From an uncultured Muribaculum sp. (lineage in GTDB: Bacteria; Bacteroidota; Bacteroidia; Bacteroidales; Muribaculaceae): 38,015 nt of DNA. The position numbers and the translations under genes were made by a program. The stretch lies in NCBI GenBank assembly GCA_910589555.1, contig CAJUTE010000028.1:1-38015 (forward strand), in the 5' to 3' direction. Below, piece by piece: positions 15,022 through 24,032 of this stretch. The stretch's first letter is position 1, and each line of letters begins with the position of its first letter. The notes under the pieces are model-generated. The model was not told the origin of the DNA and ran no database searches. It saw only the letters and a list, made by a program, of their open reading frames with translations.

Positions 15022-16067
15022 ATGATGAGCATTGCGTCGCCGTAAGCTCCGAAGCGGTATTTCTCTTTTACGGCAACCTCATAGGCGTGCATCACATTTT
15101 CATAGCCTCCGAATGCGCATTCCATCATGAGCATGGTGGAATAGGGGAGATGGAAGCCGGTCACTATCGAATTGGCTACGGTGAAATCGTAGGGAGGGAA
15201 GATGAACTTATTGGTCCAGCCCGAGAATGTCTTCATGTGGCCGCCCATGCTCACGGCGCTTTCGATGCCGCGTAATACCGAGGTGCCTACTGCGCATATC
15301 TTATGTCCGGCATCCTTGGCTGAATTGACTGTGTCGACAAGCTTTTCCGATGCCTCCATGTCCTCTGAGTCCATGCGGTGCTTGGTAAGATCCTCAACGT
15401 CGATCTCGCGGTAATTTCCGAGGCCTGAGTGCAGGGTGAGGAATGCAGCCTCCACGCCCTTTATCTCAAGACGCTTCATGAGCTCGCGGCTGAAGTGGAA
15501 ACCTGCCGACGGAGCGACTACGGCACCCTCTTTTTCCGCAAATATACACTGGTAGCGTTCAGGATCCTCTTCGTTGGGCTCACGCTTGATGTAGGGGGGT
15601 AGTGGAGTTTGTCCGAGCTTATAGAGAGCCTCCTTGAATTCGGCATGGCCGCCGTCATAAAGGAAGCGGAGTGTTCTGCCTCGTGAAGTGGTGTTGTCGA
15701 TAACTTCGGCAACCATAGATTCGTCATCACCGAAATAAAGTTTGTTGCCGATGCGGATTTTTCTTGCCGGCTCTACAAGGACGTCCCAAAGCTTGTTTTC
15801 CTCGTTGAGCTCTCTAAGCAAAAATACCTCAATCTTGGCTCCGGTCTTCTCCTTGTTGCCGTAAAGCAGCGCGGGAAACACCTTAGTGTCGTTGAATACC
15901 ATGACATCTCCTTCGTCAAAGTATTCGATAATCTCCTTGAATATGCGATGCTCGATTTCGCCGGTGTCTTTGTGAAGCACCATCAGGCGGGATTCGTCGC
16001 GCACCTCACAGGGAGTTGATGCAATTAGTTCCTCCGGAAGTTTGAATTTGAATTGCGATAATTTCAT
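15018..16067 (-). CDS. queA: S-adenosylmethionine:tRNA ribosyltransferase-isomerase
   Basis: A 349-residue enzyme that transfers and isomerises the ribosyl part of SAM onto preQ1 in tRNA, giving epoxyqueuosine at wobble position 34. Family motifs: FKLPEELIASTP at the start, MVFNDTKVFPALLYG, the SAM-site stretch VAPSAGFHFS, LHSGLGNYR and HLPYSTMLMM near the end. Length and motifs are normal. It is the last gene of the ftsX-DUF3098-uppP-truB-queA series, 15 bases after truB, and so probably relies on the ftsX promoter. The 3' end overlaps the convergent yigZ by four bases. Confidence 0.96.
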   Translation of the reverse strand: MKLSQFKFKLPEELIASTPCEVRDESRLMVLHKDTGEIEHRIFKEIIEYFDEGDVMVFNDTKVFPALLYGNKEKTGAKIEVFLLRELNEENKLWDVLVEPARKIRIGNKLYFGDDESMVAEVIDNTTSRGRTLRFLYDGGHAEFKEALYKLGQTPLPPYIKREPNEEDPERYQCIFAEKEGAVVAPSAGFHFSRELMKRLEIKGVEAAFLTLHSGLGNYREIDVEDLTKHRMDSEDMEASEKLVDTVNSAKDAGHKICAVGTSVLRGIESAVSMGGHMKTFSGWTNKFIFPPYDFTVANSIVTGFHLPYSTMLMMECAFGGYENVMHAYEVAVKEKYRFGAYGDAMLII

Positions 16068-16082
16068 AACTTTATTTAGGGT

Positions 16083-16808
16083 TTAATCTTGGTTTTTATC
16101 GTTTTTATCTTCAGGCATCTCGATTTCAGTCTCGCGTATGAGCTTCACCGTATCATCGACACTCAGGCATTGATCAACGCTTATGTCGCCTATTCGTGTG
16201 CGCCGGAGCGCGGTGAGGTGGCCTCCTGAGTCGAGTGCCGCGCCGATGTCGCGTGCGAGAGCCCTTATGTAGGTGCCTTTGCTGCACACCACCCTTATGG
16301 TAATCGCGTCGGGGGCATAACTCAACAGTTCGATTTCGTCGATCACGAGCACTTTGGGCTTGATCTCCACGTCATCGCCGCGGCGAGCTATTTTGTAGGC
16401 GCGTTCACCGTTGACTTTGCAAGCTGAGAATGCCGGCGGCACCTGCTCGATTTTTCCGATGAAGCGGGTGAGCGTAGCTTCCACAAGCTCACGTGTGATG
16501 TGAGCGGTGGGGTAAGTGGCGTCAACCTCCGTTTCAAGGTCAAATGATGGAGTGGTGGCTCCGAGGGCTATTTCCGCTACATATTCTTTGGTGTGTGCCT
16601 GAAGCTGCTCGATGAGCTTGGTGGCACGGCCGGTGCACACCATCATTACTCCGGTGGCGAGGGGATCGAGAGTGCCGGCGTGGCCCACTTTGAGCTTTTT
16701 GAGTTTCATGCGTTTGAGCAACGCTCCACGCACTCGTTTCACGGCGTCAAACGATGTCCAGCCGTAAGGCTTGTCGATGTAAAGTATTTCTCCGTCAATG
16801 AAATTCAT
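16083..16808 (-). CDS. truB: tRNA pseudouridine-55 synthase
   Basis: A 241-residue enzyme that makes pseudouridine 55 in the T-loop of tRNAs. The catalytic region KVGHAGTLDPLATGVMMVCTGRATK carries the essential aspartate, and YVAEIALGATTPSFD, PPAFSACKVNGERAYKIARRG and CSKGTYIRALARDIG are further TruB motifs. The C-terminus is short, lacking a PUA domain and ending in a charged tail (MPEDKNDKNQD), as often in Bacteroidetes. Six bases separate it from uppP upstream and 14 from queA downstream, so it is part of a compact operon. Confidence 0.96.
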   Translation of the reverse strand: MNFIDGEILYIDKPYGWTSFDAVKRVRGALLKRMKLKKLKVGHAGTLDPLATGVMMVCTGRATKLIEQLQAHTKEYVAEIALGATTPSFDLETEVDATYPTAHITRELVEATLTRFIGKIEQVPPAFSACKVNGERAYKIARRGDDVEIKPKVLVIDEIELLSYAPDAITIRVVCSKGTYIRALARDIGAALDSGGHLTALRRTRIGDISVDQCLSVDDTVKLIRETEIEMPEDKNDKNQD

Positions 16809-16814
16809 GTGGAC

Positions 16815-17639
16815 TTACCAGCAGATGCAAATGATACCCATAATAAGACAATACACGGCAAACCACACCAACTTGCCTTTCTTCACAAGCTCAATCATCC
16901 ACTTGCAGGCAAGGCAGCCCACTAAAAACGAGGCGATGAAGCCTATCAGCAATGGCATGGCGCCGATGCTGCTTGCGGCTGAGGCTGCCGGAGCGGCGAG
17001 AATATCCTTAAGGCTCAGAAGCGACTCGCCAAGGATGGGGATGATGACCATGAAGAATGAGAACGACGCTACCTTGTCGCGCTTGTCGCCAAGCAGAATG
17101 CCGGTGGCAATTGTGGTGCCCGAACGGCTCAGACCCGGCAGCACGGCAATAGCTTGGGAGCATCCTATGATGAATGCGTCAAGCCAGGTGATGTCGCGTG
17201 GCTGATAGGAGTCGTGGCGTATAAGAGGACGGGTGCGGGTGAAATAGGCGAAGCTGAGCAGCACGGCTGTGATGCACAGGCATATACCGACTGTCATGAG
17301 GTCGCCGCCGAAAAAGCTCTCCACGAAGTCTTTGAAACAGAAGCCTACGATTGCCACAGGCACGCATGAGAGCAGTATTTTGCACACATAGTAGAAGTTA
17401 TTGTCGAGCTTTACCGTGAAGAAGCTCTTGCACAGCGGATAGAACTCTTTCCACAGCACTACGATGGTGGAGAGAACGGTAGCTGCGTGCAGCATTATGT
17501 CAAATTCCAGTATGTCATCACCTTTGAGGTTGATGCCCAGGATTTCGCGGAATATTTCAAGGTGTCCGCTCGAACTGATGGGTAGATACTCTGAGAGTCC
17601 TTGGACTATTCCAAGGATGAGCGCGTCAAGCCAATCCAT
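16815..17639 (-). CDS. uppP: undecaprenyl-diphosphatase (BacA/UppP)
   Basis: A 274-residue polytopic inner-membrane phosphatase that recycles undecaprenyl diphosphate to the monophosphate carrier used for peptidoglycan and polysaccharides. Both diagnostic motifs are present: the N-terminal ILGIVQGLSEYLPISSSGHL (8-27) with the conserved Glu and Ser, and PGLSRSGTTIATGILLG (about 162-178). Hydrophobic segments alternate with short loops through the rest. It sits between DUF3098 (10 bases upstream) and truB (6 bases downstream). Overexpression of this family gives bacitracin resistance in other bacteria. Confidence 0.96.
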   Translation of the reverse strand: MDWLDALILGIVQGLSEYLPISSSGHLEIFREILGINLKGDDILEFDIMLHAATVLSTIVVLWKEFYPLCKSFFTVKLDNNFYYVCKILLSCVPVAIVGFCFKDFVESFFGGDLMTVGICLCITAVLLSFAYFTRTRPLIRHDSYQPRDITWLDAFIIGCSQAIAVLPGLSRSGTTIATGILLGDKRDKVASFSFFMVIIPILGESLLSLKDILAAPAASAASSIGAMPLLIGFIASFLVGCLACKWMIELVKKGKLVWFAVYCLIMGIICICW

Positions 17640-17649
17640 AGCTAATTAT

Positions 17650-17964
17650 TTATTCGTTTATGTCGTTGATTGTAGATTTGCGTGGGCGATACACGATTGC
17701 CGCTCCCATGAATATGAAGCCGAGGAATGCGATTGTGGGACCCACCACGATGCGGCGTGTGGAAAATATATCAGGGTTAAATGCTTCCTCAGTGGTGCTC
17801 CCTCCCAGCATCAGAAGGAATCCTATTATTATTACGGCGATTGAAATGCCTCCCAGTATGAAATTGATACGGGTGAGAGGAAAGTTCCTGACCTCCTCTT
17901 TTATGAGCTGATCGTCATCGTTCATGACTGATGCTGATGAAGTTTCTTTTACGGTTTTGACCAT
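17650..17964 (-). CDS. DUF3098 small membrane protein
   Basis: A 104-residue protein with a charged N-terminal region (to about 30) and two membrane helices: INFILGGISIAVIIIGFLLMLGG (about 33-55) and VVGPTIAFLGFIFMGAAIVY (about 73-92). It ends with a basic tail. It fits DUF3098, a Bacteroidetes family that stands between ftsX and uppP. The frame is open further upstream, but ATG 17964 is 12 bases after the ftsX stop and gives the family-like length. Function unknown; constant linkage to ftsX and uppP hints at a role in envelope biogenesis. Confidence 0.85.
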   Translation of the reverse strand: MVKTVKETSSASVMNDDDQLIKEEVRNFPLTRINFILGGISIAVIIIGFLLMLGGSTTEEAFNPDIFSTRRIVVGPTIAFLGFIFMGAAIVYRPRKSTINDINE

Positions 17965-17975
17965 GATTGTTTCGT

Positions 17976-18848
17976 TTATTTGAACATTTCGTCGTAGGAA
18001 AGACGAAGATATTTGTTGGTGGCGAATAACGCGGCAAGCGCGCAGATGATGATGCCAAGCACCGGAAGTGCGGCAAGCACCGGAAATACCGATTTCCATG
18101 GCACCGCAGTGGCTATGAGCGTGTCGGCGCTGTGGAGGTAGGCAAGGGCGCCTCCGAGGATGGTTGAGGCTACAACTCCCGCTATCAATCCGCTTAGGAT
18201 ATTGGAGTTGATAAACGGACGGCGTATGAATCCGGCGCAGGCTCCCACGAGTTTCATAGTGTGGATGATGAAACGGCGGGAATATACGGTGAGCCTTACG
18301 GTGTTGTTGATCAATGCGAAGGAGATGAACAGCAGAGCGGCGGCGACGAGGCTTAGCACAAGGGCTATCGAGCGCATATTTTTGTTGATGGCGTCGACCA
18401 TGTCGGTGTGGACATTGATGCTGCTCACCCCTTTTAATCCTTCAAGCGCGGCGATGACCGTGCTGATGGAATCGGAATTGGCATAGTCGGCTTTCACCTT
18501 CACTTCAAGCTCGCCGCTGAAGGGATTTACGCCGAGAACCTGCATGAGGTCTTCTCCGGTGTCCTCTTTCCACTTGTTCATTGCGTCGTCAGGCGAGAAA
18601 TAGGAGAGCGAGGCTGTGTAAGGGGCGTCGCCGAGACGTTGTTTCAGGGTATTCACCTGACGCTCTGTGATGGAATCGGTCAAGATGATGTTGAATCCCA
18701 TGTTTTCCTTTATGCCTGTGGTGGTGGTGTGGGCGGCAATGCCCAAAAGAGAGATTATGCCTAACACGAGCAAAACAAGAGCTACGCTTATGGTGGCTGT
18801 GATTTGTGCTGAGAATGTGGAAATTATGTTATGTCGTTGCTTCTCCAT
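17976..18848 (-). CDS. ftsX: cell-division permease-like protein FtsX
   Basis: A 290-residue membrane protein with the FtsX build: a helix near the N-terminus (about 17-40), a periplasmic domain (about 45-165) and three C-terminal helices. The conserved cytosolic loop reads NTVRLTVYSRRFIIHTMKLVGA, as in other FtsX proteins. With FtsE it forms an ABC-like complex that activates periplasmic amidases or their regulators during division; ftsE is not in the window. It is the first gene of the ftsX-DUF3098-uppP-truB-queA operon and has a near-consensus promoter 35-66 bases upstream. Confidence 0.94.
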   Translation of the reverse strand: MEKQRHNIISTFSAQITATISVALVLLVLGIISLLGIAAHTTTTGIKENMGFNIILTDSITERQVNTLKQRLGDAPYTASLSYFSPDDAMNKWKEDTGEDLMQVLGVNPFSGELEVKVKADYANSDSISTVIAALEGLKGVSSINVHTDMVDAINKNMRSIALVLSLVAAALLFISFALINNTVRLTVYSRRFIIHTMKLVGACAGFIRRPFINSNILSGLIAGVVASTILGGALAYLHSADTLIATAVPWKSVFPVLAALPVLGIIICALAALFATNKYLRLSYDEMFK

Positions 18849-18882
18849 TTCTATTAAGTGGCATATTTTGCCAAATCAACTG

Positions 18883-18914
18883 CAAAATTACAACATAAAA
18901 ACCACGATGTCAAG
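18883..18914 (-). promoter_or_regulatory. promoter of the ftsX operon
   Basis: On the minus strand CTTG (18914-18911), 20 bases, then TAATTTTG (18890-18883). The -7 element is perfect and the -33 element has one mismatch. The expected leader is about 28 bases. Confidence 0.7.
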
Positions 18915-19001
18915 ACTTTTTCCAACAAAAATGAGCCTCTCCGCATAAATTCTGCGCTAAAACGGAAGATGAATGGCGCAAGCGTTGCCAGTCAATGCAA
19001 G

Positions 19002-19035
19002 TCGGGGCGGCATTCCATTGCGGATGCCGCCCCGA
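19002..19035 (-). terminator. hairpin terminator after the CoA-transferase
   Basis: A perfect 12-base-pair GC-rich stem (19002-19013 with 19024-19035) with a 10-base loop lies 28 bases after the CoA-transferase stop. No long U-run follows on the minus strand, so termination may be helped by other factors. Confidence 0.6.
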
Positions 19036-19062
19036 TATATCGGGATTTGATGGTCTTGTTTA

Positions 19063-20556
19063 TTAGAACTTTGACCAGTCGGTCTTGCTCATGTCGCCGG
19101 TCTCAAGGAATGTGGTGTGGAATCCGAGCGATGCCTTGAGAGTGTGAGGTGTGTGTGCCGCTCCGGTGCTCAGCTTGAGGTAGTCGCGGAGAAGTTCGCG
19201 ATATGCCGGGTTGGCGCAATTGTTGATGATGGTCTCGGCACGCTGTATAGGCGACTTGCCACGGAGGTCGGCTACACCCTGTTCGGTGATGATGATGTCG
19301 ACTGAGTGTTCGCTGTGGTCGTGGTGCGATACCATCGGCACGATATTGGAGATGAGACCTCCCTTGGTCACTGACGGGCAGGTGAAGATCGAGATGTAGG
19401 CGTTGCGGGTGAAGTCGCCCGATCCGCCGATGCCGTTCATCATGCGTGTGCCGGTGACGTGGGTTGAGTTGACGTTGCCGAAGATGTCAGCCTCAAGCGC
19501 GGTGTTCATTGAAATGACACCGAGACGGCGTATTACCTCGGGGCTGTTGGAGATTTCAGCCGGACGGATGAGGATCTTGTCGCGGAAGAAGTCGATATTG
19601 TCATACACGTGACGCATCATGTCGTCGGAAAGAGTCATGGAGCAGGTCGATGCGAAGTGGCAGCGCTCTTTCTCCATCAAGGTGATAACGGCGTCCTGGA
19701 TAACCTCGGTATACATTTCAAACGGTGGAATCTCCTTGGAGTCGGCGAGTCCGAAAAGCACGGCGTTTGCCACGTTGCCCACACCGCTCTGGATGGGGAG
19801 GAATGATGACGGAATGCCGCCACGGCGGATTTCGCTGACAAGGAAGTCACACACGTTTGCTCCGATCTGCTTGGTGATGTCGTCGAGCGGAGTGAACCCT
19901 TTCACGCCATCAGGGTAGTCGGTGTTGACAATGCCGATTATTTTCGACGGATCGACGTGCAGTAGTGTGTCGCCGATGCGGTCGCTCGGTTTGTAGATGG
20001 GTATCTCGCGGCGATGAGGGGGGTCGAGGGGCAGATAGAGGTCATGCAAGCCCTCGATGTGGGGAGTCACATGGCTGTTGAGCTCGATCACCACCTTCTT
20101 CGCCATTTTTGCGTAGGTGGGCACGTTTCCTACTCCGTTGCCGAGCACGATGTCGCCGTTGTCGCGGATGCTTGCCGCTTCAATGATGAACAGGTCGATG
20201 CCGCCGAGGGCTCCGTAACGGAATTTTTGTGCAAGTTCCGATAGATGGAGGTCGAAATAGTTGGTGTCGCGTGAGTTGATGGTTGTGCGAAGGTCAGGAG
20301 TGTTCTGGTAGGGTGAACGGTGGTTGAGCGCGTTGGCGCGTGCCAATGCTCCGTCGGCGTGATTGTTGGTCGACGCACCCGAGTAAAGGTTGATCTTGAA
20401 CGGCTTGCCTTCAGCGTGTTCTTTCTCAGCCTTGTGGGCTATAGCTTCAGTGACTGCTTTGGGAGAGCCGGCAGCGGTAAAGCCGGAGACACAGACGGTA
20501 TCACCATCATGGACGAGTTCGGCTACTTCTTCAGCGGTAAGGATAGGAAATGCCAT
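19063..20556 (-). CDS. acetyl-CoA hydrolase/transferase (succinyl-CoA:acetate CoA-transferase type)
   Basis: A 497-residue cytosolic class I CoA-transferase of the Cat1/ScpC/AarC group, which moves CoA between succinate or propionate and acetate. Visible family features: the N-terminal VSGFTAAGSPKAV, LYSGASTN, the probable catalytic glutamate in FEMYTEVIQDAV, the glycine-rich CoA-site NGIGGSGDFTRNA, and IITEQGVADLRGKSP near the C-terminus. The length is normal. In fermenting Bacteroidales such an enzyme fits acetate, succinate and propionate production, consistent with the biotin-dependent carboxyltransferase at 9006. It is transcribed alone from the palindromic two-way promoter shared with miaB. 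The exact acyl-CoA cannot be read from sequence. Confidence 0.93.
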   Translation of the reverse strand: MAFPILTAEEVAELVHDGDTVCVSGFTAAGSPKAVTEAIAHKAEKEHAEGKPFKINLYSGASTNNHADGALARANALNHRSPYQNTPDLRTTINSRDTNYFDLHLSELAQKFRYGALGGIDLFIIEAASIRDNGDIVLGNGVGNVPTYAKMAKKVVIELNSHVTPHIEGLHDLYLPLDPPHRREIPIYKPSDRIGDTLLHVDPSKIIGIVNTDYPDGVKGFTPLDDITKQIGANVCDFLVSEIRRGGIPSSFLPIQSGVGNVANAVLFGLADSKEIPPFEMYTEVIQDAVITLMEKERCHFASTCSMTLSDDMMRHVYDNIDFFRDKILIRPAEISNSPEVIRRLGVISMNTALEADIFGNVNSTHVTGTRMMNGIGGSGDFTRNAYISIFTCPSVTKGGLISNIVPMVSHHDHSEHSVDIIITEQGVADLRGKSPIQRAETIINNCANPAYRELLRDYLKLSTGAAHTPHTLKASLGFHTTFLETGDMSKTDWSKF

Positions 20557-20627
20557 TTCTTAACGTGATTGGTTTTTACTATTTATACTATTGTGTTATT
20601 TTATGCAAGTGTTTATATTTGCCTGTC

Positions 20628-20692
20628 GTTGATTGATTCGGCAAAATTTAGTACTTTTGCGCAAAAGTACTAAAAATGTGCCGTCTTACAAA
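20628..20692. promoter_or_regulatory. palindromic divergent promoter of the CoA-transferase and miaB
   Basis: A perfect 28-base palindrome (20647-20674; each half TTTAGTACTTTTGC) holds one TACTTTTG -7 element on each strand: plus 20652-20659 and minus 20669-20662. The plus-strand -33 is GTTG at 20628-20631 (20-base spacer). The minus-strand -33 is TTTG at 20692-20689 (19-base spacer). Each start point would fall inside the other promoter's -7 box, so both cannot be bound by polymerase at the same time. Confidence 0.75.
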
Positions 20693-20748
20693 ATTTATTA
20701 CAATTAAATGTCAATACGGTACAGAAAACGATGTAATGATATTAATTG

Positions 20749-22122
20749 ATGACTATTGATATGAACCAACCCGATAACTTAAAACATGATATTGAAGTCT
20801 CTAAGCTTTTTATTGAGACCTATGGATGCCAGATGAACGTAGCCGACAGCGAGGTGATAGCTGCGGTGATGGCGACTGTGGGATATGAGATGGCGGAAAC
20901 CGTGGAGGATGCCGACGCGGTGCTTCTCAACACCTGCTCCATCAGGGACAACGCGGAACAAAAGATCGTGTCGAGGCTTCAGTTTCTCTCGTCGTTGAAG
21001 CGCAAACGCGCGTCGCGTCCTAAAATCGTGGGGGTTGTGGGATGCATGGCTGAACGCGTGAAAAACGAGCTGATAGAGAAGCATGGGGTCGATCTTGTAG
21101 CCGGTCCTGATTCCTACATGGACCTGCCCGCCCTTTTTGCTGCCGTGGAATCGGGCGAGAAGGCTATAAATGTCGAGCTGTCCACTACTGAGACTTATCG
21201 CGATATAATCCCCATGAAGATCACCGGCAACAGGGTGTCGGGGTTTGTGAGCATAATGAGAGGGTGCAATAATTTCTGTTCATATTGTATAGTGCCTTAT
21301 ACCCGAGGACGCGAGAGAAGCCGTGAGGCGGCAAGCATCCTGAACGAGGTCAACGACCTGAAGGACCGCGGATTCAAGGAGGTGACGCTGCTTGGGCAGA
21401 ACGTGAACTCCTACGCGTATGTGGACGCCGAGGGGAAGACGGTCGGTTTCGCCGAGCTTCTTGCTATGGTTGCCGAGGCGGCGCCTGATATGCGCATACG
21501 CTTCACCACGAGCCATCCTAAGGATATGTCTGATGAAATTATTGCCGTCATAGCCCGATATGACAATATATGCAACCACATTCATCTGCCGGTGCAGTCA
21601 GGATCCAATTCGGTGCTGAAGGCAATGAACCGTAAATATACCCGCGAGTGGTATCTTGACCGCATAGCCGCTATCAGGCGCATGATTCCTGATTGCGGCA
21701 TAACCTCCGATCTTTTCACCGGATTTCACGGGGAGACTGAAGAGGATTTCCAATTCACTCTGTCGTTGATGCGTGAAGTGGGCTTTGACTCGTCGTTCAT
21801 GTTCAAATATTCGGAGCGTCCGGGCACGCTTGCCTCCCGCACCATGCCCGACAACATAGACGAGGAGGTGAAGATAGAGCGCCTTAACCGCATGATAGCT
21901 CTTCAGAATGAGCTTTCGGCTCAATCCAACCGTAATGATGTGGGAAAGGTATTTGAAGTCCTTGTGGAAGGAGTGTCCAAGAGGTCTAAGGAGCAGATGG
22001 TGGGCAGAACGCAGCAGAACAAGACCTGCGTGTTTCCGCGCGGGGATTTCCATGTGGGCGACAAGGTGAATGTCAAGGTCGTGGATTCATCCTCGGCAAC
22101 CTTGATCTGCGAACTTGCCTGA
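20749..22122 (+). CDS. miaB: tRNA-2-methylthio-N6-dimethylallyladenosine synthase
   Basis: A 457-residue radical-SAM methylthiotransferase that adds the 2-methylthio group to i6A37 in tRNAs. The N-terminal UPF0004 domain has FIETYGCQMNVADSE, LNTCSIRDNAEQK and VGCMAER, whose three cysteines bind the auxiliary cluster. The radical-SAM motif is MRGCNNFCSYCIVPYTRGRERSR, and a C-terminal TRAM domain ends the protein (about 390-455). All six cluster cysteines are intact. ATG 20749 or 20761 could be the start; a TTG at 20746 is less likely. It ends 9 bases from the convergent Crp-family gene with no terminator between them. Confidence 0.96.
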   Translation: MTIDMNQPDNLKHDIEVSKLFIETYGCQMNVADSEVIAAVMATVGYEMAETVEDADAVLLNTCSIRDNAEQKIVSRLQFLSSLKRKRASRPKIVGVVGCMAERVKNELIEKHGVDLVAGPDSYMDLPALFAAVESGEKAINVELSTTETYRDIIPMKITGNRVSGFVSIMRGCNNFCSYCIVPYTRGRERSREAASILNEVNDLKDRGFKEVTLLGQNVNSYAYVDAEGKTVGFAELLAMVAEAAPDMRIRFTTSHPKDMSDEIIAVIARYDNICNHIHLPVQSGSNSVLKAMNRKYTREWYLDRIAAIRRMIPDCGITSDLFTGFHGETEEDFQFTLSLMREVGFDSSFMFKYSERPGTLASRTMPDNIDEEVKIERLNRMIALQNELSAQSNRNDVGKVFEVLVEGVSKRSKEQMVGRTQQNKTCVFPRGDFHVGDKVNVKVVDSSSATLICELA

Positions 22123-22131
22123 CGTGCGGCT

Positions 22132-22815
22132 CTATCCTTCGGTCTCGAGAATGTCGAGCAGTCCTTGGCGGGAGCTGAATCGTATCTCGGTGGAGTCATA
22201 TTCGATCAATCCCTGCTCTTTCATTTCATCCAGGGTGGCGAAAAATGACGAGCGTTGCACTCCGAAGAGGGCATATAGGTCGCGTTGGCGTGCGGTAAGC
22301 ACTATCTCGGTTGAGCCTTGCTGAGTCAACGACATCACCCAATAGGCTATACGCTCGGCAAGTTTGCCCGAGGTTATGGCGAGGATTCCGTCGACCGAGT
22401 TCTGGGCTTTTACCGACAGCATGTTCAAGGCATTGAACAGGAATGTCTCGTCGGAATTCAGGATTTTGATATAATCTGACTTGGATATTTGCAGCACGCT
22501 CACCGAGTCGATAGCCGTGACGGTGCCGGGAAAATGCGTGGCTTTTCCAAAAAGGAACTCCGGCGATATGACATTAGGGGCTTCGAGGGTGGAGGATACC
22601 CTGAAGCGGTCATTGGCGTTTGAGACACTGACGCGCACCTTGCCCGATAGTATGAATATGACGTGGGAGCATGGTGACCCCGCCGATACTATGGTTTCGC
22701 CTGCGAGATATTTCAAAAAATGGAACTTTGTGGTTCCCACTATTTCGGAAAGCTTGTAGCGGCTGCACCCTTTAAGCAGGGGGAGCTCCATCAATGTATC
22801 ATATATGCTGTTCAT
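22132..22815 (-). CDS. Crp/Fnr family transcriptional regulator
   Basis: A 227-residue regulator. The cyclic-nucleotide-binding-like beta roll covers about residues 10-125 (AGETIVSAGSPCSHVIFILSGKVRVSV), a dimerisation helix follows (about 130-160), and a winged helix-turn-helix lies at about 170-220 (LTARQRDLYALFGVQRSSFFATLDEMKEQGLIEYDS). No N-terminal cysteine cluster for iron-sulfur binding is seen, so it is not an oxygen-sensing FNR. The phosphate-binding arginine of true CRP is not evident, so the ligand is unknown. ATG 22815 gives the family-like start; the frame stays open far upstream inside the transporter gene but without similarity. It follows the transporter by 35 bases, so the pair is probably one operon and the regulator may control the transporter. 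Confidence 0.9.
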   Translation of the reverse strand: MNSIYDTLMELPLLKGCSRYKLSEIVGTTKFHFLKYLAGETIVSAGSPCSHVIFILSGKVRVSVSNANDRFRVSSTLEAPNVISPEFLFGKATHFPGTVTAIDSVSVLQISKSDYIKILNSDETFLFNALNMLSVKAQNSVDGILAITSGKLAERIAYWVMSLTQQGSTEIVLTARQRDLYALFGVQRSSFFATLDEMKEQGLIEYDSTEIRFSSRQGLLDILETEG

Positions 22816-22850
22816 AATCTCCTTATTTATGATATTAACATCTGTGACCG

Positions 22851-23774
22851 TTAAAAGTTTTGTTTTTTTAACGATTTTCGGGTCTTGTAAAACAATTGAA
22901 GTGAGTTGATGGTGTTTTGCCATGCGACGTATGCCGCCGGACCCACTGATGACACCGGATTCAGGTAGGTGAGTGCCATCCAGATGGCGAGCACGGTGTT
23001 CTTTTGTCCGAGCCCTTGCGCTCCAGAGATCTTGTCGCCTAATCTTGCTCCTATTCTTCTGCCGACGAGGAATTGCAGGCAGCACACTATCAATGATCCG
23101 AATGCTATGAGCAGCATTTCTGGAATCATGGACGGAGGCTCTTTCATGACGAAACTGACGGCATTGCCCACGACAATGATCAACGACACCGCCCAGATGT
23201 AGAAGGATAATGATTGACGCCGGGCTATGGCACTGTGCACTCTTGGAGCGAATGCCCGGAAAAGGAATGCCAGCGCCAACGGTGAAAGTATGAGCGGAAA
23301 TACTTTGCTGCTTATGGTGAGCATCGATTCGGCGAATGAGATGTCGGGGCTGCTTCCTATCCATGAGAACAGGACCGGAGCGAGAAGCGCCACGGCTACG
23401 TTGCTGAATAATGAGTAGGTGGCGAGCAGGGTGATGGAGCCGCCGAGCATGCCGGTGATCACGGGAGCGGCGGTGGCGGTGGGGCAGAGCACGCAGATGA
23501 ACACGCCTTGCGCTATCGTGGAGCTTGCGGGGGCAAGGGCGAGATAGGCAACTACCGCTCCGACTATCTGCACGCTCAGAAGCGCCCAGATGAACGGTGT
23601 CACCTTAAAGTCTTTTGGCGATACTTTGCAAAAGGTGATCAACAGCATGATGAATATCAGGTAAGGCGACAGGAATGCCACCATACCTATGTATTCGTGG
23701 AAGATTATGCCTATTGCCATTGCGATGGGGAGCATCCATGGCTTCAGGTTTTGCCGGAATGTTGAGGTTGTCAT
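22851..23774 (-). CDS. BASS-family (bile acid:sodium symporter-like) transporter
   Basis: A 307-residue polytopic membrane protein with about nine or ten hydrophobic segments. The motifs ICVLCPTATAAPVITGMLGG in the first half and GLGQKNTVLAIWMALTYLNP in the second match the inverted repeat of the BASS family, whose crossed helices bind sodium and the substrate. Members move bile acids, pantoate, pyruvate or other organic anions; nothing here fixes the substrate, and a bile acid role should not be assumed. A good promoter lies about 60 bases upstream, and the Crp/Fnr regulator follows 35 bases downstream. Confidence 0.85.
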   Translation of the reverse strand: MTTSTFRQNLKPWMLPIAMAIGIIFHEYIGMVAFLSPYLIFIMLLITFCKVSPKDFKVTPFIWALLSVQIVGAVVAYLALAPASSTIAQGVFICVLCPTATAAPVITGMLGGSITLLATYSLFSNVAVALLAPVLFSWIGSSPDISFAESMLTISSKVFPLILSPLALAFLFRAFAPRVHSAIARRQSLSFYIWAVSLIIVVGNAVSFVMKEPPSMIPEMLLIAFGSLIVCCLQFLVGRRIGARLGDKISGAQGLGQKNTVLAIWMALTYLNPVSSVGPAAYVAWQNTINSLQLFYKTRKSLKKQNF

Positions 23775-23835
23775 ATTGAATGTTTTATATGTGCGGTGAA
23801 TTTGTTAATTCAAATTCTAAGAACATAAGTCAGCG

Positions 23836-23865
23836 CAAAGATAATTTAATTTTAATCATCACAAA
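23836..23865 (-). promoter_or_regulatory. promoter of the transporter-regulator operon
   Basis: On the minus strand TTTG (23865-23862), an 18-base spacer and TATCTTTG (23843-23836). The leader would be about 55 bases. Confidence 0.6.
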
Positions 23866-24032
23866 AGTTGTGAATGCCAAAAGTTATTGTTATTTTTACA
23901 TTAACAACCGCGGCAGTTTACAAATTATACCCATTTTGCTAACATGGTTATATGTGTACGATGTCATATATATGATTTATATTCAAAAGTATTAAATCGC
24001 TGATTATCAAATGCAATTTTTTATATCGACAA

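Noticed and set aside
18850..19062. Gene between ftsX and the CoA-transferase
   Set aside because: Only short frames that cross the ftsX promoter and the terminator hairpin are present.
22816..23364. N-terminal extension of the Crp/Fnr gene
   Set aside because: The open frame continues inside the transporter gene, but the residues are low-complexity and the family begins at the ATG at 22815.
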